The notes under the pieces are model-generated. The model was not told where the DNA came from and did no database searches. It was given only the letters and a program-made list of their open reading frames with translations. From positions 62,001-126,000 of the forward strand of contig DAORMJ010000001.1 in the NCBI GenBank assembly GCA_035440445.1: a stretch of 64,000 nucleotides of DNA. Reading direction: 5' to 3'. The position numbers and the translations under genes are program-made. Source of the DNA: Ga0077548 sp035440445. Its GTDB lineage: Bacteria > Pseudomonadota > Alphaproteobacteria > Rhizobiales > Xanthobacteraceae. Below, piece by piece: positions 27,958 to 37,051 of this stretch (its first letter is position 1; each line of letters begins with the position of its first letter).

Positions 27958-27975
27958 TGACCGACCGGTTGGTCA
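27958..27975. promoter_or_regulatory. Putative PaaR operator between paaG and the ABC importer
   Basis: TGACCGACCGGTTGGTCA is an 18-base palindrome with one mismatched pair. It lies in the shared control region of paaG (minus) and a LivK-type binding protein (plus), so one repressor could control both the pathway and an importer. It resembles the paaZ site at 19825. Confidence 0.7.
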
Positions 27976-28148
27976 GGGAATTAATATGGCGCGATAAAGT
28001 GAGTGTCAACGCGCCGCAATCAATGACGGCGCGAAAACGCGAAATGGAGGAAGCTTCGAGCGGCGCAGGCCGCATCGTTTGCTTCCCTTAAAAAAACAGA
28101 ATGCGCCGGTTTTGCCGGACGAAGAACAATTGGGAGGAGAAGGACAAA

Positions 28149-29291
28149 ATGAATCTGCTCGGTAGAATGTTCGCGGCAGCGCTGCTCGTTTTCGGCTCTG
28201 CCGGATTCGCGAATGCGCAAATCAAGATCGGCGCGGTGCTTTCCGTGACCGGCCCGGCCTCGTTCCTCGGCGATCCGGAAAAGAAGACGCTGGAAATCTA
28301 TGCCGCCGAAATCAACGCCAAGGGCGGCATCAACGGTCAGAAGCTGCAGGTCATCATTTATGACGACGGCGGCGACGCCAACCAGGCGCGCACCTTTGCG
28401 ACGCGTCTGATCGAGGAAGACAAGGTCGATGCGCTGCTCGCGGGCTCGACCACTGCGACCACCATGGCGATCATTCCGCTTGCGGAAGAAGCCAAGATCC
28501 CGCTGATCAATTTTGCCGGCGCGGTGATCGCCGCAGACCCAAAGTTCAAATGGAATTTCAAGACGCCGCACACTGACCTGATGGCCTGCGAAAAGATCTT
28601 TGTTGATCTGCAGAAGCGCAAGCTCACCAAGATCGCGATCATTTCGGGCACCGACGCCTTCGGTAAGTCGATGCGCGACCAGTGCATGACGGTCGTGAAG
28701 AAGTACGGCATCGAAGTGCTGCACGAGGAAACCTACGGTCCGCGTGACAGCGACATGACCCCGCAGCTCACCAACATCAAGGCAAAGGCGGGCGTGCAGG
28801 CGGTCATCAACCCGGGCTTCGGTCAGGGCCCCGCGATCGTGACCCGCAACTATCGTCAGCTTGGCATCAACGTGCCGCTCTATCAGAGCCATGGCGTCGG
28901 TTCGAAGCAGTTCATCGACCTTGCCGGTCCCGCCGCCAATGGCGTGCGTCTGCCGGCAGCGGCACTGCTCGTCGCCGACATTCTGCCGGACAGCGACCCG
29001 CAGAAGAAAGTCGTCGTCGCCTACAAGAAGAAGTACGAGGCGGAAACCAAGCAGCCGGTCTCGACCTTCGGCGGTCACATGTACGATGGCTTCATGATGA
29101 TGGTCGAAGCCATGCAGCGCGCTGGCGGCGCCAAGGACAAGGGCAAGGTGCGCGACGAGATCGAGAAGACGAAGAACTTCGTTGGCACCGGTGGCGTCGT
29201 GAACATGTCGCCGACCGATCACCTCGGCCTCGACCTCACGGCATTCAAGATGCTTGAGATCAAGGACGGCAACTGGACGCTCGCTGAGTAA
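28149..29291 (+). CDS. ABC importer substrate-binding protein (LivK type), system 1
   Basis: A 380-residue periplasmic binding protein with a signal peptide (residues 1-23, ending ANA). It has the type I periplasmic fold of branched-chain amino acid and aromatic acid binders: IKIGAVLSVTGPASFLGDP at the N-terminus and an inner INAKGGINGQKLQVI segment. GGGAGGAGAAGG lies just ahead of ATG 28149. Its place opposite paaG, sharing an operator, suggests phenylacetate or a related aromatic acid as ligand; that is inference. Confidence 0.85.
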   Translation: MNLLGRMFAAALLVFGSAGFANAQIKIGAVLSVTGPASFLGDPEKKTLEIYAAEINAKGGINGQKLQVIIYDDGGDANQARTFATRLIEEDKVDALLAGSTTATTMAIIPLAEEAKIPLINFAGAVIAADPKFKWNFKTPHTDLMACEKIFVDLQKRKLTKIAIISGTDAFGKSMRDQCMTVVKKYGIEVLHEETYGPRDSDMTPQLTNIKAKAGVQAVINPGFGQGPAIVTRNYRQLGINVPLYQSHGVGSKQFIDLAGPAANGVRLPAAALLVADILPDSDPQKKVVVAYKKKYEAETKQPVSTFGGHMYDGFMMMVEAMQRAGGAKDKGKVRDEIEKTKNFVGTGGVVNMSPTDHLGLDLTAFKMLEIKDGNWTLAE

Positions 29292-29318
29292 AGCGGGCTC
29301 CTGCAATCACGCGAAATG

Positions 29319-29342
29319 CGGGACGGCGGTTTCGCCGTCCCG
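29319..29342 (+). terminator. Hairpin between binding protein and permease genes, system 1
   Basis: A 10-base-pair stem (29319-29328 with 29333-29342) with a 4-base loop, followed by TCATTTTCC. It probably stops part of the transcripts so that more binding protein than permease is made. The T-run is weak. Confidence 0.6.
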
Positions 29343-29370
29343 GTCATTTTCCGGGAAGGGGTCGCGGGCA

Positions 29371-30243
29371 ATGGCGCAGTTTCTTCAATACGCATTTTCC
29401 GGACTGACGGTCGGCGCGGTTTACGCGCTGGTCGCGCTCGGCTTCACGCTGATCTACAACGCCTCGGGCGTGATCAACTTCGCGCAGGGCGAATTCGTCA
29501 TGCTCGGCGGCATGGTGACGGTATTTGCAACCATGGCGGGCGTGCCGCTGCCGCTTGCCGCACTGCTTGCGATCGCGGTCGCGGTACTCGTCGGCATCAG
29601 CCTGCATCTCTTCGCCATCGAGCCCGCGAAAGGGGCATCCGCGGTCACGCTGATTATTATAACGATCGGCGCGTCGATCCTCCTGCGCGGTCTTGCCTCC
29701 GTCATCTTCGACAAACGCTTCCATGCCTTGCCGGCTTTCGTGCCGGGCGAACCCTTGCGGATCGGCGGCGCATCAATCCTGCCGCAGAGCATCCTCGTGC
29801 TCGCGGGTGCCGCGATCATCGTGCTTTTGTTATGGCTCTTCATGTCGCGCACGCTGATGGGCAAGGCGATGATCGCGACCGCCGCGAACCGCATGTCCGC
29901 GCGCCTCGTCGGCATCAACACGGTCTGGATCATCTGCGCGTCGTTCGCGGTCTCCGCAGCAATCGGGGCGGTCGGCGGCATTCTGGTCGCGCCGATCACG
30001 CTGACGAATTACGACGTCGGCACGCTGCTGGCGCTGAAAGGCTTCTCCGCGGCCATGCTCGGCGGCATGGGTAATCCGCTTGGCGCGATCGTGGGCGGGC
30101 TCGTAGTGGGCCTGCTCGAAGCCTTCGGCGCGGGCTATATTTCTTCGGCCTATAAAGATGCGATCGCCTTCATCGTGATCCTGCTCGTTCTCTTCGTCAT
30201 GCCGAACGGACTGTTCGGCAAGGCCGGAGTAGAGCGCGTATGA
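29371..30243 (+). CDS. livH: Branched-chain-type ABC permease LivH, system 1
   Basis: A 290-residue inner-membrane permease with about eight helices. LivH marks are YALVALGFTLIYNASGVINFAQGEFVMLG near the N-terminus and AAMLGGMGNPLGAIVGGLVVGLLE near the C-terminus. ATG 29371 has GGGAAGGGG upstream. The stop overlaps livM by 4 bases. Confidence 0.92.
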   Translation: MAQFLQYAFSGLTVGAVYALVALGFTLIYNASGVINFAQGEFVMLGGMVTVFATMAGVPLPLAALLAIAVAVLVGISLHLFAIEPAKGASAVTLIIITIGASILLRGLASVIFDKRFHALPAFVPGEPLRIGGASILPQSILVLAGAAIIVLLLWLFMSRTLMGKAMIATAANRMSARLVGINTVWIICASFAVSAAIGAVGGILVAPITLTNYDVGTLLALKGFSAAMLGGMGNPLGAIVGGLVVGLLEAFGAGYISSAYKDAIAFIVILLVLFVMPNGLFGKAGVERV

Positions 30244-31187
30244 AGATGCCGAAGATTTCGCAGCGGCATGGCGTGGTGCTCGCGATCCTCGCGATCGTGC
30301 TCTTGCTGCCGTTCGTCATGCCGTCGAATTTCTATTTTCGCATTGCGACCCTGACCTTCATCTTTGCGCTCGCCGTGCTCGGCTTGAATCTGGTCATGGG
30401 CTATGCGGGGCAGGTGAGCCTCGGCCATGGCGGCTTCTTCGGCATCGGCGCTTATGCGGTCGCGGTGGGTCCCGTGCATTTCGGAATTCCCGGCTGGGCC
30501 GCATTGCCGCTCGGCGCGGCGCTCGCGGGCCTCATCGCCTTCCTGATCGGTAGGCCGATCCTGAAATTGAAGGGTCACTATCTTGCCGTTGCGACGCTCG
30601 GCATGGGCATCCTGATCGCGATGGTGTTTACGAACGAGGCCCGTTTCACCGGCGGGCCGGACGGCATGTCGGTGCCGCGGCTCGTGCTCTTCGGCTGGGC
30701 CGTGCGCGGTCCCATTACCTGGTATTGGGTTTCGGGCATCACGCTGGTGATCGCGGCGTGGCTTGCGATGAACCTGATCGACAGCCCGACCGGCCGCGCG
30801 TTCCGTGCCATTCACGACAGCGAACCGGCATCAGGCGTGCTCGGTGTCGATGTGGCACGATACAAGCTCACTGCCTTCGTGCTTTCCGCGGTCTATGCCT
30901 CCATCGCGGGCGCATTCCTCGCGCTCTATGACGGCGGCGTCACGCCGCGCACGGCCGATTTCCTGCGCTCGATTGAATTCGTCACCATGGCGGTGCTCGG
31001 CGGGCTTGGCTCCGTCATCGGCAGCCTCGTTGGCGCGGCGTTTCTTACCGTGCTGCCGCAGGTGCTCACGGTGTTCCACGACTACGAACACATCGTGCTT
31101 GGGCTGCTGATCATCCTTTTCATGATCTTCCTGCGCGAAGGCATCGTGCCCGCGATAGCGAACCGGATCTTCGGGAGGCAGCGATGA
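30240..31187 (+). CDS. livM: Branched-chain-type ABC permease LivM, system 1
   Basis: A 315-residue inner-membrane permease. ALNLVMGYAGQVSLGHGGFFGIGAY-like sequence near residue 55 and the late MAVLGGLGSVIGSLVGAAFLTVLPQ segment are LivM hallmarks. It overlaps both neighbours by 4 bases, so livHMGF is one translationally coupled unit. Confidence 0.92.
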   Translation: MKMPKISQRHGVVLAILAIVLLLPFVMPSNFYFRIATLTFIFALAVLGLNLVMGYAGQVSLGHGGFFGIGAYAVAVGPVHFGIPGWAALPLGAALAGLIAFLIGRPILKLKGHYLAVATLGMGILIAMVFTNEARFTGGPDGMSVPRLVLFGWAVRGPITWYWVSGITLVIAAWLAMNLIDSPTGRAFRAIHDSEPASGVLGVDVARYKLTAFVLSAVYASIAGAFLALYDGGVTPRTADFLRSIEFVTMAVLGGLGSVIGSLVGAAFLTVLPQVLTVFHDYEHIVLGLLIILFMIFLREGIVPAIANRIFGRQR

Positions 31188-31966
31188 GCCTGCTTTCCGT
31201 CCGCGATATCGGCATCGAGTTCGGCGGCGTCACCGCCCTGCAAGGCGTGTCGCTGGATGTCAGGCCCGCGGAAATTTTCGCGATCATCGGTCCGAATGGT
31301 GCGGGTAAGACCACGCTCTTCAACGTGATCTCGGGCCTGTACCTGCCGAAACAGGGCCGCATCGAATTGCATGGGAAAGATGTCACCCGTTTCCCGGTGC
31401 ATCGCCTGAGCGAACTTGGGCTTTCGCGCACCTTCCAGAACCTGCAGGTGTTCTTCCGCATGACTGCGGTCGAGAACGTCATGGTCGGCCGTCACCTGCA
31501 TGAAAAACGGGGCGTGCTGGCGCATCTCTTCGCGCTCCCTTCGGTGAAGCGGCAGAACGCGGAGACGCGCGCCAAGGCCGAAGAACTGCTCGCCTTCGTG
31601 GGTCTGAAAGGCATTTCCGATCAGACCGCAGGCAACCTTCCTTATGGAGCGCTGAAGCGGCTGGAAATTGCGCGAGCACTCGCCGCCGAACCCAAAGTTT
31701 TGTTGCTCGACGAGCCCGCGGCGGGCTGCAACGCGGTCGAGACCGCCGAGATCGACGAGATCATCCGCAAGATCGCGGCAAACGGCGTTGCCGTCGTGCT
31801 GGTCGAACACGACATGCGGCTGGTGATGAAAATCTCGCATCGCATTCATGTGCTGGAAACCGGCCGCACGCTGGTGGAAGGAACCGCGCAGGAAGTGCGT
31901 ACCAATCCCAAGGTGATCGCTGCCTATCTCGGCAAACATGCCGGCGAGGACGCGCAGCATGCTTGA
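31184..31966 (+). CDS. livG: Branched-chain-type ABC ATPase LivG, system 1
   Basis: A 260-residue ATPase. Walker A is GPNGAGKTT near residue 36, the family signature is YGALKRLEIARAL in place of LSGGQ as is usual for LivG, and Walker B is LLLDEPAAGCN. The C-terminus has the LivG-type LVEHDMRLVMKIS switch. The end overlaps livF by 8 bases. Confidence 0.92.
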   Translation: MSLLSVRDIGIEFGGVTALQGVSLDVRPAEIFAIIGPNGAGKTTLFNVISGLYLPKQGRIELHGKDVTRFPVHRLSELGLSRTFQNLQVFFRMTAVENVMVGRHLHEKRGVLAHLFALPSVKRQNAETRAKAEELLAFVGLKGISDQTAGNLPYGALKRLEIARALAAEPKVLLLDEPAAGCNAVETAEIDEIIRKIAANGVAVVLVEHDMRLVMKISHRIHVLETGRTLVEGTAQEVRTNPKVIAAYLGKHAGEDAQHA

Positions 31967-32660
31967 GGTGAAGGAACTTAAAAGTCGCTACGGCCGCATC
32001 GAGGTGCTCCACGGCATCTCTATGGAGGTGAACGAGGGCGAGATCGTATCGCTGATCGGCTCGAACGGTGCCGGCAAGACGACCTTTCTGCGCGCGCTCT
32101 CCGGCGTGCAGCCGCTCTCCGGCGGCTCGATCCATTGGCAGGGCCGCGATATTTCGAGAGTGGCGGCGCACATGCGCTGCCGTCTCGGCGTCGCGCAGGT
32201 GCCGGAAGGGCGGCAGGTGTTCTCGCCGCTCTCGGTCGAGGACAATCTGAAGCTCGGTGCATGGGCGCGGCGCGACAGCGAAATTGCGGCGGACATGGAA
32301 AACATCTATGCGATGTTTCCGGTGCTGGCCGAGAAGCGCCGCATTGCTTCAGGTTCGCTCTCCGGTGGCCAGCAGCAGATGCTGGCCGTGGGCCGCGCGC
32401 TCATGACGAAGCCAAAACTTCTTCTGCTCGACGAGCCGTCGATGGGGCTTGCGCCTTTGCTGGTCGATCAGATTCTGAGTTCGGTCGCAGGCCTGCCGAA
32501 GCTCGGCATCACGGTTCTCCTCGTTGAACAGAACGCGACCGCGGCGCTCGCCATTTCCAACCGCGCCTATGTGCTGGAAACTGGAAAGATCATTCTTTCC
32601 GGGGAAGCCGCCGCACTCGCCAACGATGCGCGGGTCGCGCAGGCCTATCTCGGGCTATGA
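31959..32660 (+). CDS. livF: Branched-chain-type ABC ATPase LivF, system 1
   Basis: A 233-residue ATPase with Walker A GSNGAGKTT near residue 33, signature LSGGQQQMLAVGRAL and Walker B LLLLDEPSMGL. ATG 31959 was chosen because the protein then begins MLEVKEL like other LivF proteins; it overlaps livG by 8 bases. It overlaps the following hydrolase gene by 4 bases. Confidence 0.92.
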   Translation: MLEVKELKSRYGRIEVLHGISMEVNEGEIVSLIGSNGAGKTTFLRALSGVQPLSGGSIHWQGRDISRVAAHMRCRLGVAQVPEGRQVFSPLSVEDNLKLGAWARRDSEIAADMENIYAMFPVLAEKRRIASGSLSGGQQQMLAVGRALMTKPKLLLLDEPSMGLAPLLVDQILSSVAGLPKLGITVLLVEQNATAALAISNRAYVLETGKIILSGEAAALANDARVAQAYLGL

Positions 32661-33415
32661 GCACGCTCTTCGCCGAACGCGGCGGCTCCGGCGAGAAACT
32701 GCTCGTGCTCCTGCATGGTCTCGGCGCGACCGCCGCGGTCTGGCATCCGCTGCAGAAAATTCTCGAACGCGAATGGCGCGGGCGCTGGATCGCGCCGGAT
32801 TTCCGCGGCCATGGCCGTTCGGTCAAGGAAGGCCCTTACAGCTTCGAACAGCACGCGCACGATGTCGGCGCGCTGGTCGCAGGTGAACCGGCAGGCGAAG
32901 TGTTTGTACTCGGCCATTCCTTTGGCGGTGTGATTGCGGCGCTTCTCGGCAGCGGCGACTTCGGGGTGATGCCGAGCGAAGCATTCGCCTTCGGTGTGAA
33001 GATCCGCTGGAGCGAAGACGAAAAGAACAAGGCGCTGGAACTCGCGAAACGCCCCGCTAAAATTTTCGCAACGCGTGAAGAAGCAATCGAGCGTTTCCTG
33101 AAAATGGCGGGGCTTGCAGGGCTGGTCGATCCGTCCTCTGCGGAGGCGGAAACGGGAATCGTATCCGCCGCTGAAGGCTGGCGGCTGTCGCAGGAGCCGG
33201 GCACGTTTTCGGTGGTTGAACATTCGGTGCCGGACGCGCTCCACCGTGCAAAGGGACTGCGGCTCGCCGCCGGCACCAACGATCCGATGGTCACGCTTGC
33301 CGACATGCAAAAAATCGACGAGCACGCTTATCTGTTCGAAGGAGCAGGCCACAACGTGCATGTCGAGGCGCCGGAACAGGTGTGGCAATTCGCGAAGAAA
33401 TTTCTTGCTGGATGA
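32657..33415 (+). CDS. Alpha/beta hydrolase
   Basis: A 252-residue alpha/beta hydrolase. LLHGLGATAAVWHPL carries the oxyanion HG motif, the nucleophile elbow is GHSFGG (Ser near residue 98), and the catalytic His is in GAGHNVHVEAPEQ near the C-terminus. The start overlaps livF by 4 bases, so it belongs to the importer operon and may hydrolyse an imported ester or a ring-cleavage product. Substrate unknown. Confidence 0.82.
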   Translation: MSTLFAERGGSGEKLLVLLHGLGATAAVWHPLQKILEREWRGRWIAPDFRGHGRSVKEGPYSFEQHAHDVGALVAGEPAGEVFVLGHSFGGVIAALLGSGDFGVMPSEAFAFGVKIRWSEDEKNKALELAKRPAKIFATREEAIERFLKMAGLAGLVDPSSAEAETGIVSAAEGWRLSQEPGTFSVVEHSVPDALHRAKGLRLAAGTNDPMVTLADMQKIDEHAYLFEGAGHNVHVEAPEQVWQFAKKFLAG

Positions 33416-33450
33416 CCCCGTTGCCATGCGGAACGCGAGAGGAGGGTGTC

Positions 33451-34670
33451 GTGTCTGTAGCTTCTGAGACTCTCGCGGCAGGCTTCGATCTGGCGAAGCT
33501 GCCCCGGACTTCTATGCCGACCCCTATCCCTATTACGCAGCACTGCAGGCGCATGATCCGGTGAAGCGAATGCCGGACGGGTCATATTTCCTCACGCGCT
33601 ATCGCGATATTCTCGCGGTCTACAAAAACACCGATGCCTGCAGCTCCGACAAGAAGGTCGAGTTCAAGCCGAAATACGGCGACTCGCCGCTCTACGAGCA
33701 TCACACCACGAGCCTCGTCTTCAACGATCCGCCGCTGCATACGCGCGTGCGGCGGCTGATTTTCGGTGCGCTTACCGCACGCGCGATTGCAGCCCTTGAG
33801 CCGGACCTGATCGCGCTGGTTGACGGGCTGATCGACGATATGGCGAAAAAGCGCGACGTCGATCTGATCGAGGATTTCGCCAGCGCGATTCCCGTCGAGG
33901 TCATCGGCAACCTCCTCGCCGTGCCGAGAAGCGACCGCGGCCCCTTGCGCGAATGGTCGCTTGCGATTCTTGGGGCGTTGGAGCCGGTGGTCACGCCCGC
34001 CGCATTCGAGCGCGGCAACCGCGCCGTGACCGAGTTCATCGGCTATCTCGAAGGGCTGATCGAAGACCGTGAGATAAATCCCGGCGATCCGGAAAAGGAC
34101 GTGCTGACGAAGCTCATTCAGGGCGAGGTGAACGGCGAGAAGCTCACTTCGAAGGAGCTCTTACACAACTGCATCTTCCTGCTGAACGCCGGTCACGAGA
34201 CGACCACCAACCTGATCGGCAATGGTCTGGTCGCGCTCGATCGCTTCCCGGACCAGAAGCGGCGGCTTCTCGACGATCCGGCCCTGATCAAGCCCGCGAT
34301 CGAGGAAGTGTTGCGCTACGAAAGCTCGAACCAGCTCGGCAATCGCATCACCGTAAAGCCTGTCGAAGTCGGCGGCGTTGCGATGGAAGAGAACACCAAG
34401 ATCACGGTCTGCATTGGTGCTGCCAATCGCGATCCGCAGGAGTTTCCCGATCCGCACAAGTTCGATGTCGGCCGCACGCCGAACCGGCATCTCGCCTTCG
34501 CGTCCGGCATTCATCAATGCGTCGGCATGAACCTCGCGCGGCTTGAAGGAGCGATCGCGATTTCGCGTTTCCTCGCGCGCTTTCCGGGCTACGTGCTGAC
34601 GAGTCCGCCGACCGGCGGCGGGCGTGTCCGCTTTCGCGGTTATCTCAACGTGCCGTGCCGCGTGGCGTAA
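33451..34670 (+). pseudogene. Cytochrome P450 with a one-base frameshift near its start
   Basis: The main part (from 33561) encodes a bacterial soluble P450: I-helix AGHETTTN, K-helix ExxR (EEVLRYES), and the haem-binding FASGIHQCVG with the Cys codon at 34518-34520. The N-terminal 20 residues start at GTG 33451 with GGAGG 5 bases upstream but in another frame. At the CCCC run 33502-33505 one added C would join the frames and give the normal PDFYADPYPYY segment of P450s. So a single base is missing, by mutation or sequencing error. All catalytic motifs are intact. It follows the hydrolase in the same operon. Substrate likely an aromatic compound, by context only. Confidence 0.8.
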
Positions 34671-34793
34671 CGCGCAAACATCATCTGGCTGATTGTCCGC
34701 GGGGAGCCCCGCTGGAATTTTTTCGGGACTGCGTTGCAGATCATCCGGTTGCATTGCAGCAGCATTTTCCCTCTGTCACCACGGCAAATTAGT

Positions 34794-34805
34794 TGGTAAA
34801 CCAAT
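34794..34805. promoter_or_regulatory. Small palindrome upstream of importer system 2
   Basis: TTGGTAAACCAA (5-base arms, 2-base centre) lies 68 bases before the binding-protein gene. The TGGT-N-ACCA form is common in operators of GntR/FadR-type regulators. No regulator gene is adjacent, so this is only a candidate. Confidence 0.3.
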
Positions 34806-34872
34806 CGATGGAGGCCCTACTAATAGGGTCCGGTTTGGTCCGCGAAAAAGAGCCTTGCAGGGGAGAAAACGC

Positions 34873-36099
34873 ATGAAATGGAACGGGAAAGTGCTGCTCG
34901 GTGCTGCCGCCGCAGCCGCGCTGGCATTCAGCGCGCCGATGTTGTCGGCGCAGGATGCAGCGCCGAAAACGATCAAGGTGGGTTACGCGATTTCGAAGAC
35001 CGGCCCCAATGCCGGCGGCGCGAACATCACGCAGATTCCGAACTATCAGCTCTGGGTTCAGGAAGTGAACGCCAAGGGCGGCTTGCTCATCAAGAAGTAT
35101 GGCAAGCGCATTCCGATCGAAGTCATCGAATATGACGACCGCTCGAATTCCGAGGAAGCGGTGCGCGCGGTGGAGCGCCTGATCAATCAGGACAAGGTGG
35201 ATTTGCTGCTGCCGCCATGGGGCACCGGCATCAACCTCGCGGTCGGTCCGACCTTCAACAAGCATAACTTCCCGCAGATCACGTTCAGCGCCGTCACTGA
35301 TCGCGCGCCGGAACTGGCAAAGCGCTGGCCGAACAGCTTCTGGTTCCTCGGCACCTCGAAGCAATACGTGGATGCGCTGGTCGAACTGCTGGTGAAGCTC
35401 CGCAAGGAAGGCAAGATCAACGACCAGATCGCGATGGTCTCGGTCGCCGACAGCTTCGGCATCGATCTTTCCAAGGCGGCGCGCGCCGGTTTCGAGAAGG
35501 CGGGCTTCAAGATCGTCTTTGACAAGAGCTATCCCGTCGGCACGCAGGATATGGCCCCGATCGTCGGCGAAGCCGAGCGCTCGAAGGCGGATACCTTCGT
35601 CGCGTTCTCCTATCCGCCGGACACGGTCGCTATCGTCGATCAGGCGCGCCTGACTTCCTACGCGCCGAAGGTCATGTTCACCGGCGTCGGCACGTTCTTC
35701 CCGCTGTTTCCGCAGCGCTTCGGCGACAACGCTGAAGGCGTGGTCTCGCTCGGTGGCTGGTCCAAGGACAACAAGGCCACCATGGAATACCGCGAGAAGA
35801 TCCGGAAGCTCGTGAATCGCGACCCCGACTACTGGGGCAGCCAGATCGGCTATTCCTCGCTCCAGATGCTGGAGCAGGCGATCGAGCGCGTCGGAAGCCT
35901 CGACCGCACCGCGATCATCAAGGAGTTGCAGAACGGCACCTTCGATACCGTGATCGGCAAGGTGAAGCTCGAGAACAACATGCCGAAGGACGCCTATTGG
36001 CTGCTCGGCCAGTGGCAGGACGGCCTCTATGTCGGCGTTGCGCCGCAGCGTCCGGGCGTGGCCGAACTCCGCGTGCCGAAAGCACCCTGGAAGAAATAA
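34873..36099 (+). CDS. ABC importer substrate-binding protein (LivK type), system 2
   Basis: A 408-residue periplasmic binding protein with a signal peptide (about residues 1-26, ending LSAQ). The mature part opens with TIKVGYAISKTGPNAGGANITQ and has the type I binding fold of the amide, urea and aromatic-acid binders. ATG 34873 has GGGGAG upstream; a longer frame upstream is non-coding. It differs clearly from the system 1 protein in length and sequence, so it is not a recent duplicate. Ligand unknown. Confidence 0.85.
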   Translation: MKWNGKVLLGAAAAAALAFSAPMLSAQDAAPKTIKVGYAISKTGPNAGGANITQIPNYQLWVQEVNAKGGLLIKKYGKRIPIEVIEYDDRSNSEEAVRAVERLINQDKVDLLLPPWGTGINLAVGPTFNKHNFPQITFSAVTDRAPELAKRWPNSFWFLGTSKQYVDALVELLVKLRKEGKINDQIAMVSVADSFGIDLSKAARAGFEKAGFKIVFDKSYPVGTQDMAPIVGEAERSKADTFVAFSYPPDTVAIVDQARLTSYAPKVMFTGVGTFFPLFPQRFGDNAEGVVSLGGWSKDNKATMEYREKIRKLVNRDPDYWGSQIGYSSLQMLEQAIERVGSLDRTAIIKELQNGTFDTVIGKVKLENNMPKDAYWLLGQWQDGLYVGVAPQRPGVAELRVPKAPWKK

Positions 36100-36114
36100 G
36101 ACAGAAACACGCGG

Positions 36115-36152
36115 CGCGGCGGGTCCCGCAAGGGCCTGCCGCGTTGCTTTTT
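36115..36152 (+). terminator. Terminator between binding protein and permease genes, system 2
   Basis: A 9-base outer stem with one G-T pair (36115-36123 with 36135-36143) encloses a CCC-GCAA-GGG inner stem and is followed by TTGCTTTTT. It is a good intrinsic terminator shape 15 bases after the binding-protein stop, likely giving excess binding protein. Confidence 0.75.
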
Positions 36153-36178
36153 AATGAACCAGCGCGAAGACTGATTGC

Positions 36179-37051
36179 ATGTTCACGGAGCCGCTGCTCT
36201 CCGGCATCACGCTTGGGGGCATCTACGCACTGATCGCCATGGGCCTGACGCTGCAATATGGCGTCGCGCGCATCATGAACCTGTCTTACGGAGAGTCGCT
36301 CGTCGCTGCGAGTTTCGCCGCACTGTGGCTGTTCACCGCCGTATCGGTGAATCCGCTGGTCGGCCTGCTGATCATCGTGCCGCTCGCAGCCCTCATCAAC
36401 TGGCTGATCTATCAAGTGCTACTGGTGCCGCTGGTGAAGCGCGCGCCGAACCGCGACGCGCTCGAAGTCGATTCCATTCTCGCGACCTTCGGGCTGTTGT
36501 TCGTTGCGCAGGGCGTCATGCTCGCGATCTTCGGCGGCAACTATTTCAGCTATGACTTCCTCTCGATCCCGGTGAAGATTTTCGGCGCGACGATTTCCGC
36601 GAGCCGCCTCCTGGCGCTCGGCTTCGCGGTCGTGATCGGTCTTGCGCTCTATCTCGGCCTGACCCGGACGCGGGCAGGGACCGCGATCCGCGCGGTCGCG
36701 GTCGATCCGGTTTCGGCGCTGCTGGTCGCGATCGACGTCCGCGCCACCGCGGCGTTCGCCTATGCGCTGGGCGGTGCGCTGGTTGCCGCGGGCGGCGTCC
36801 TCGTTTCGATGTTTCTCACCTTCAATGCGAGCCTCGGCGTCGTCTTCACCATGAAGGCCCTGATCGTCGTCATCATGGGCGGGGTGGGCAATCTGCTGGG
36901 CTGTCTCGTTGCCGGCATGATCCTGGGCCTGACCGAAACCTTCGTCGCGACCTATGTCGATCCCGGCCTGACGCTCGCCGCGACCTACATCATCTTCATT
37001 CTGGTGCTCTTGCTGCGTCCGCAGGGCCTGTTCGGGACGAAGCGGTCATGA
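36179..37051 (+). CDS. livH: Branched-chain-type ABC permease LivH, system 2
   Basis: A 290-residue inner-membrane permease. GGIYALIAMGLTLQYGVARIMNLSYGE near the N-terminus and VIMGGVGNLLGCLVAGMILGLTE near the end identify it as LivH-like. It starts the second livHMGF unit, 79 bases after the binding protein, and overlaps livM by 4 bases. Confidence 0.9.
   Translation: MFTEPLLSGITLGGIYALIAMGLTLQYGVARIMNLSYGESLVAASFAALWLFTAVSVNPLVGLLIIVPLAALINWLIYQVLLVPLVKRAPNRDALEVDSILATFGLLFVAQGVMLAIFGGNYFSYDFLSIPVKIFGATISASRLLALGFAVVIGLALYLGLTRTRAGTAIRAVAVDPVSALLVAIDVRATAAFAYALGGALVAAGGVLVSMFLTFNASLGVVFTMKALIVVIMGGVGNLLGCLVAGMILGLTETFVATYVDPGLTLAATYIIFILVLLLRPQGLFGTKRS

Noticed and set aside
33561..34670. 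A shorter intact P450 starting at 33561
   Set aside because: It would lack the conserved N-terminal segment, which is present just upstream in another frame; a frameshift explains both.
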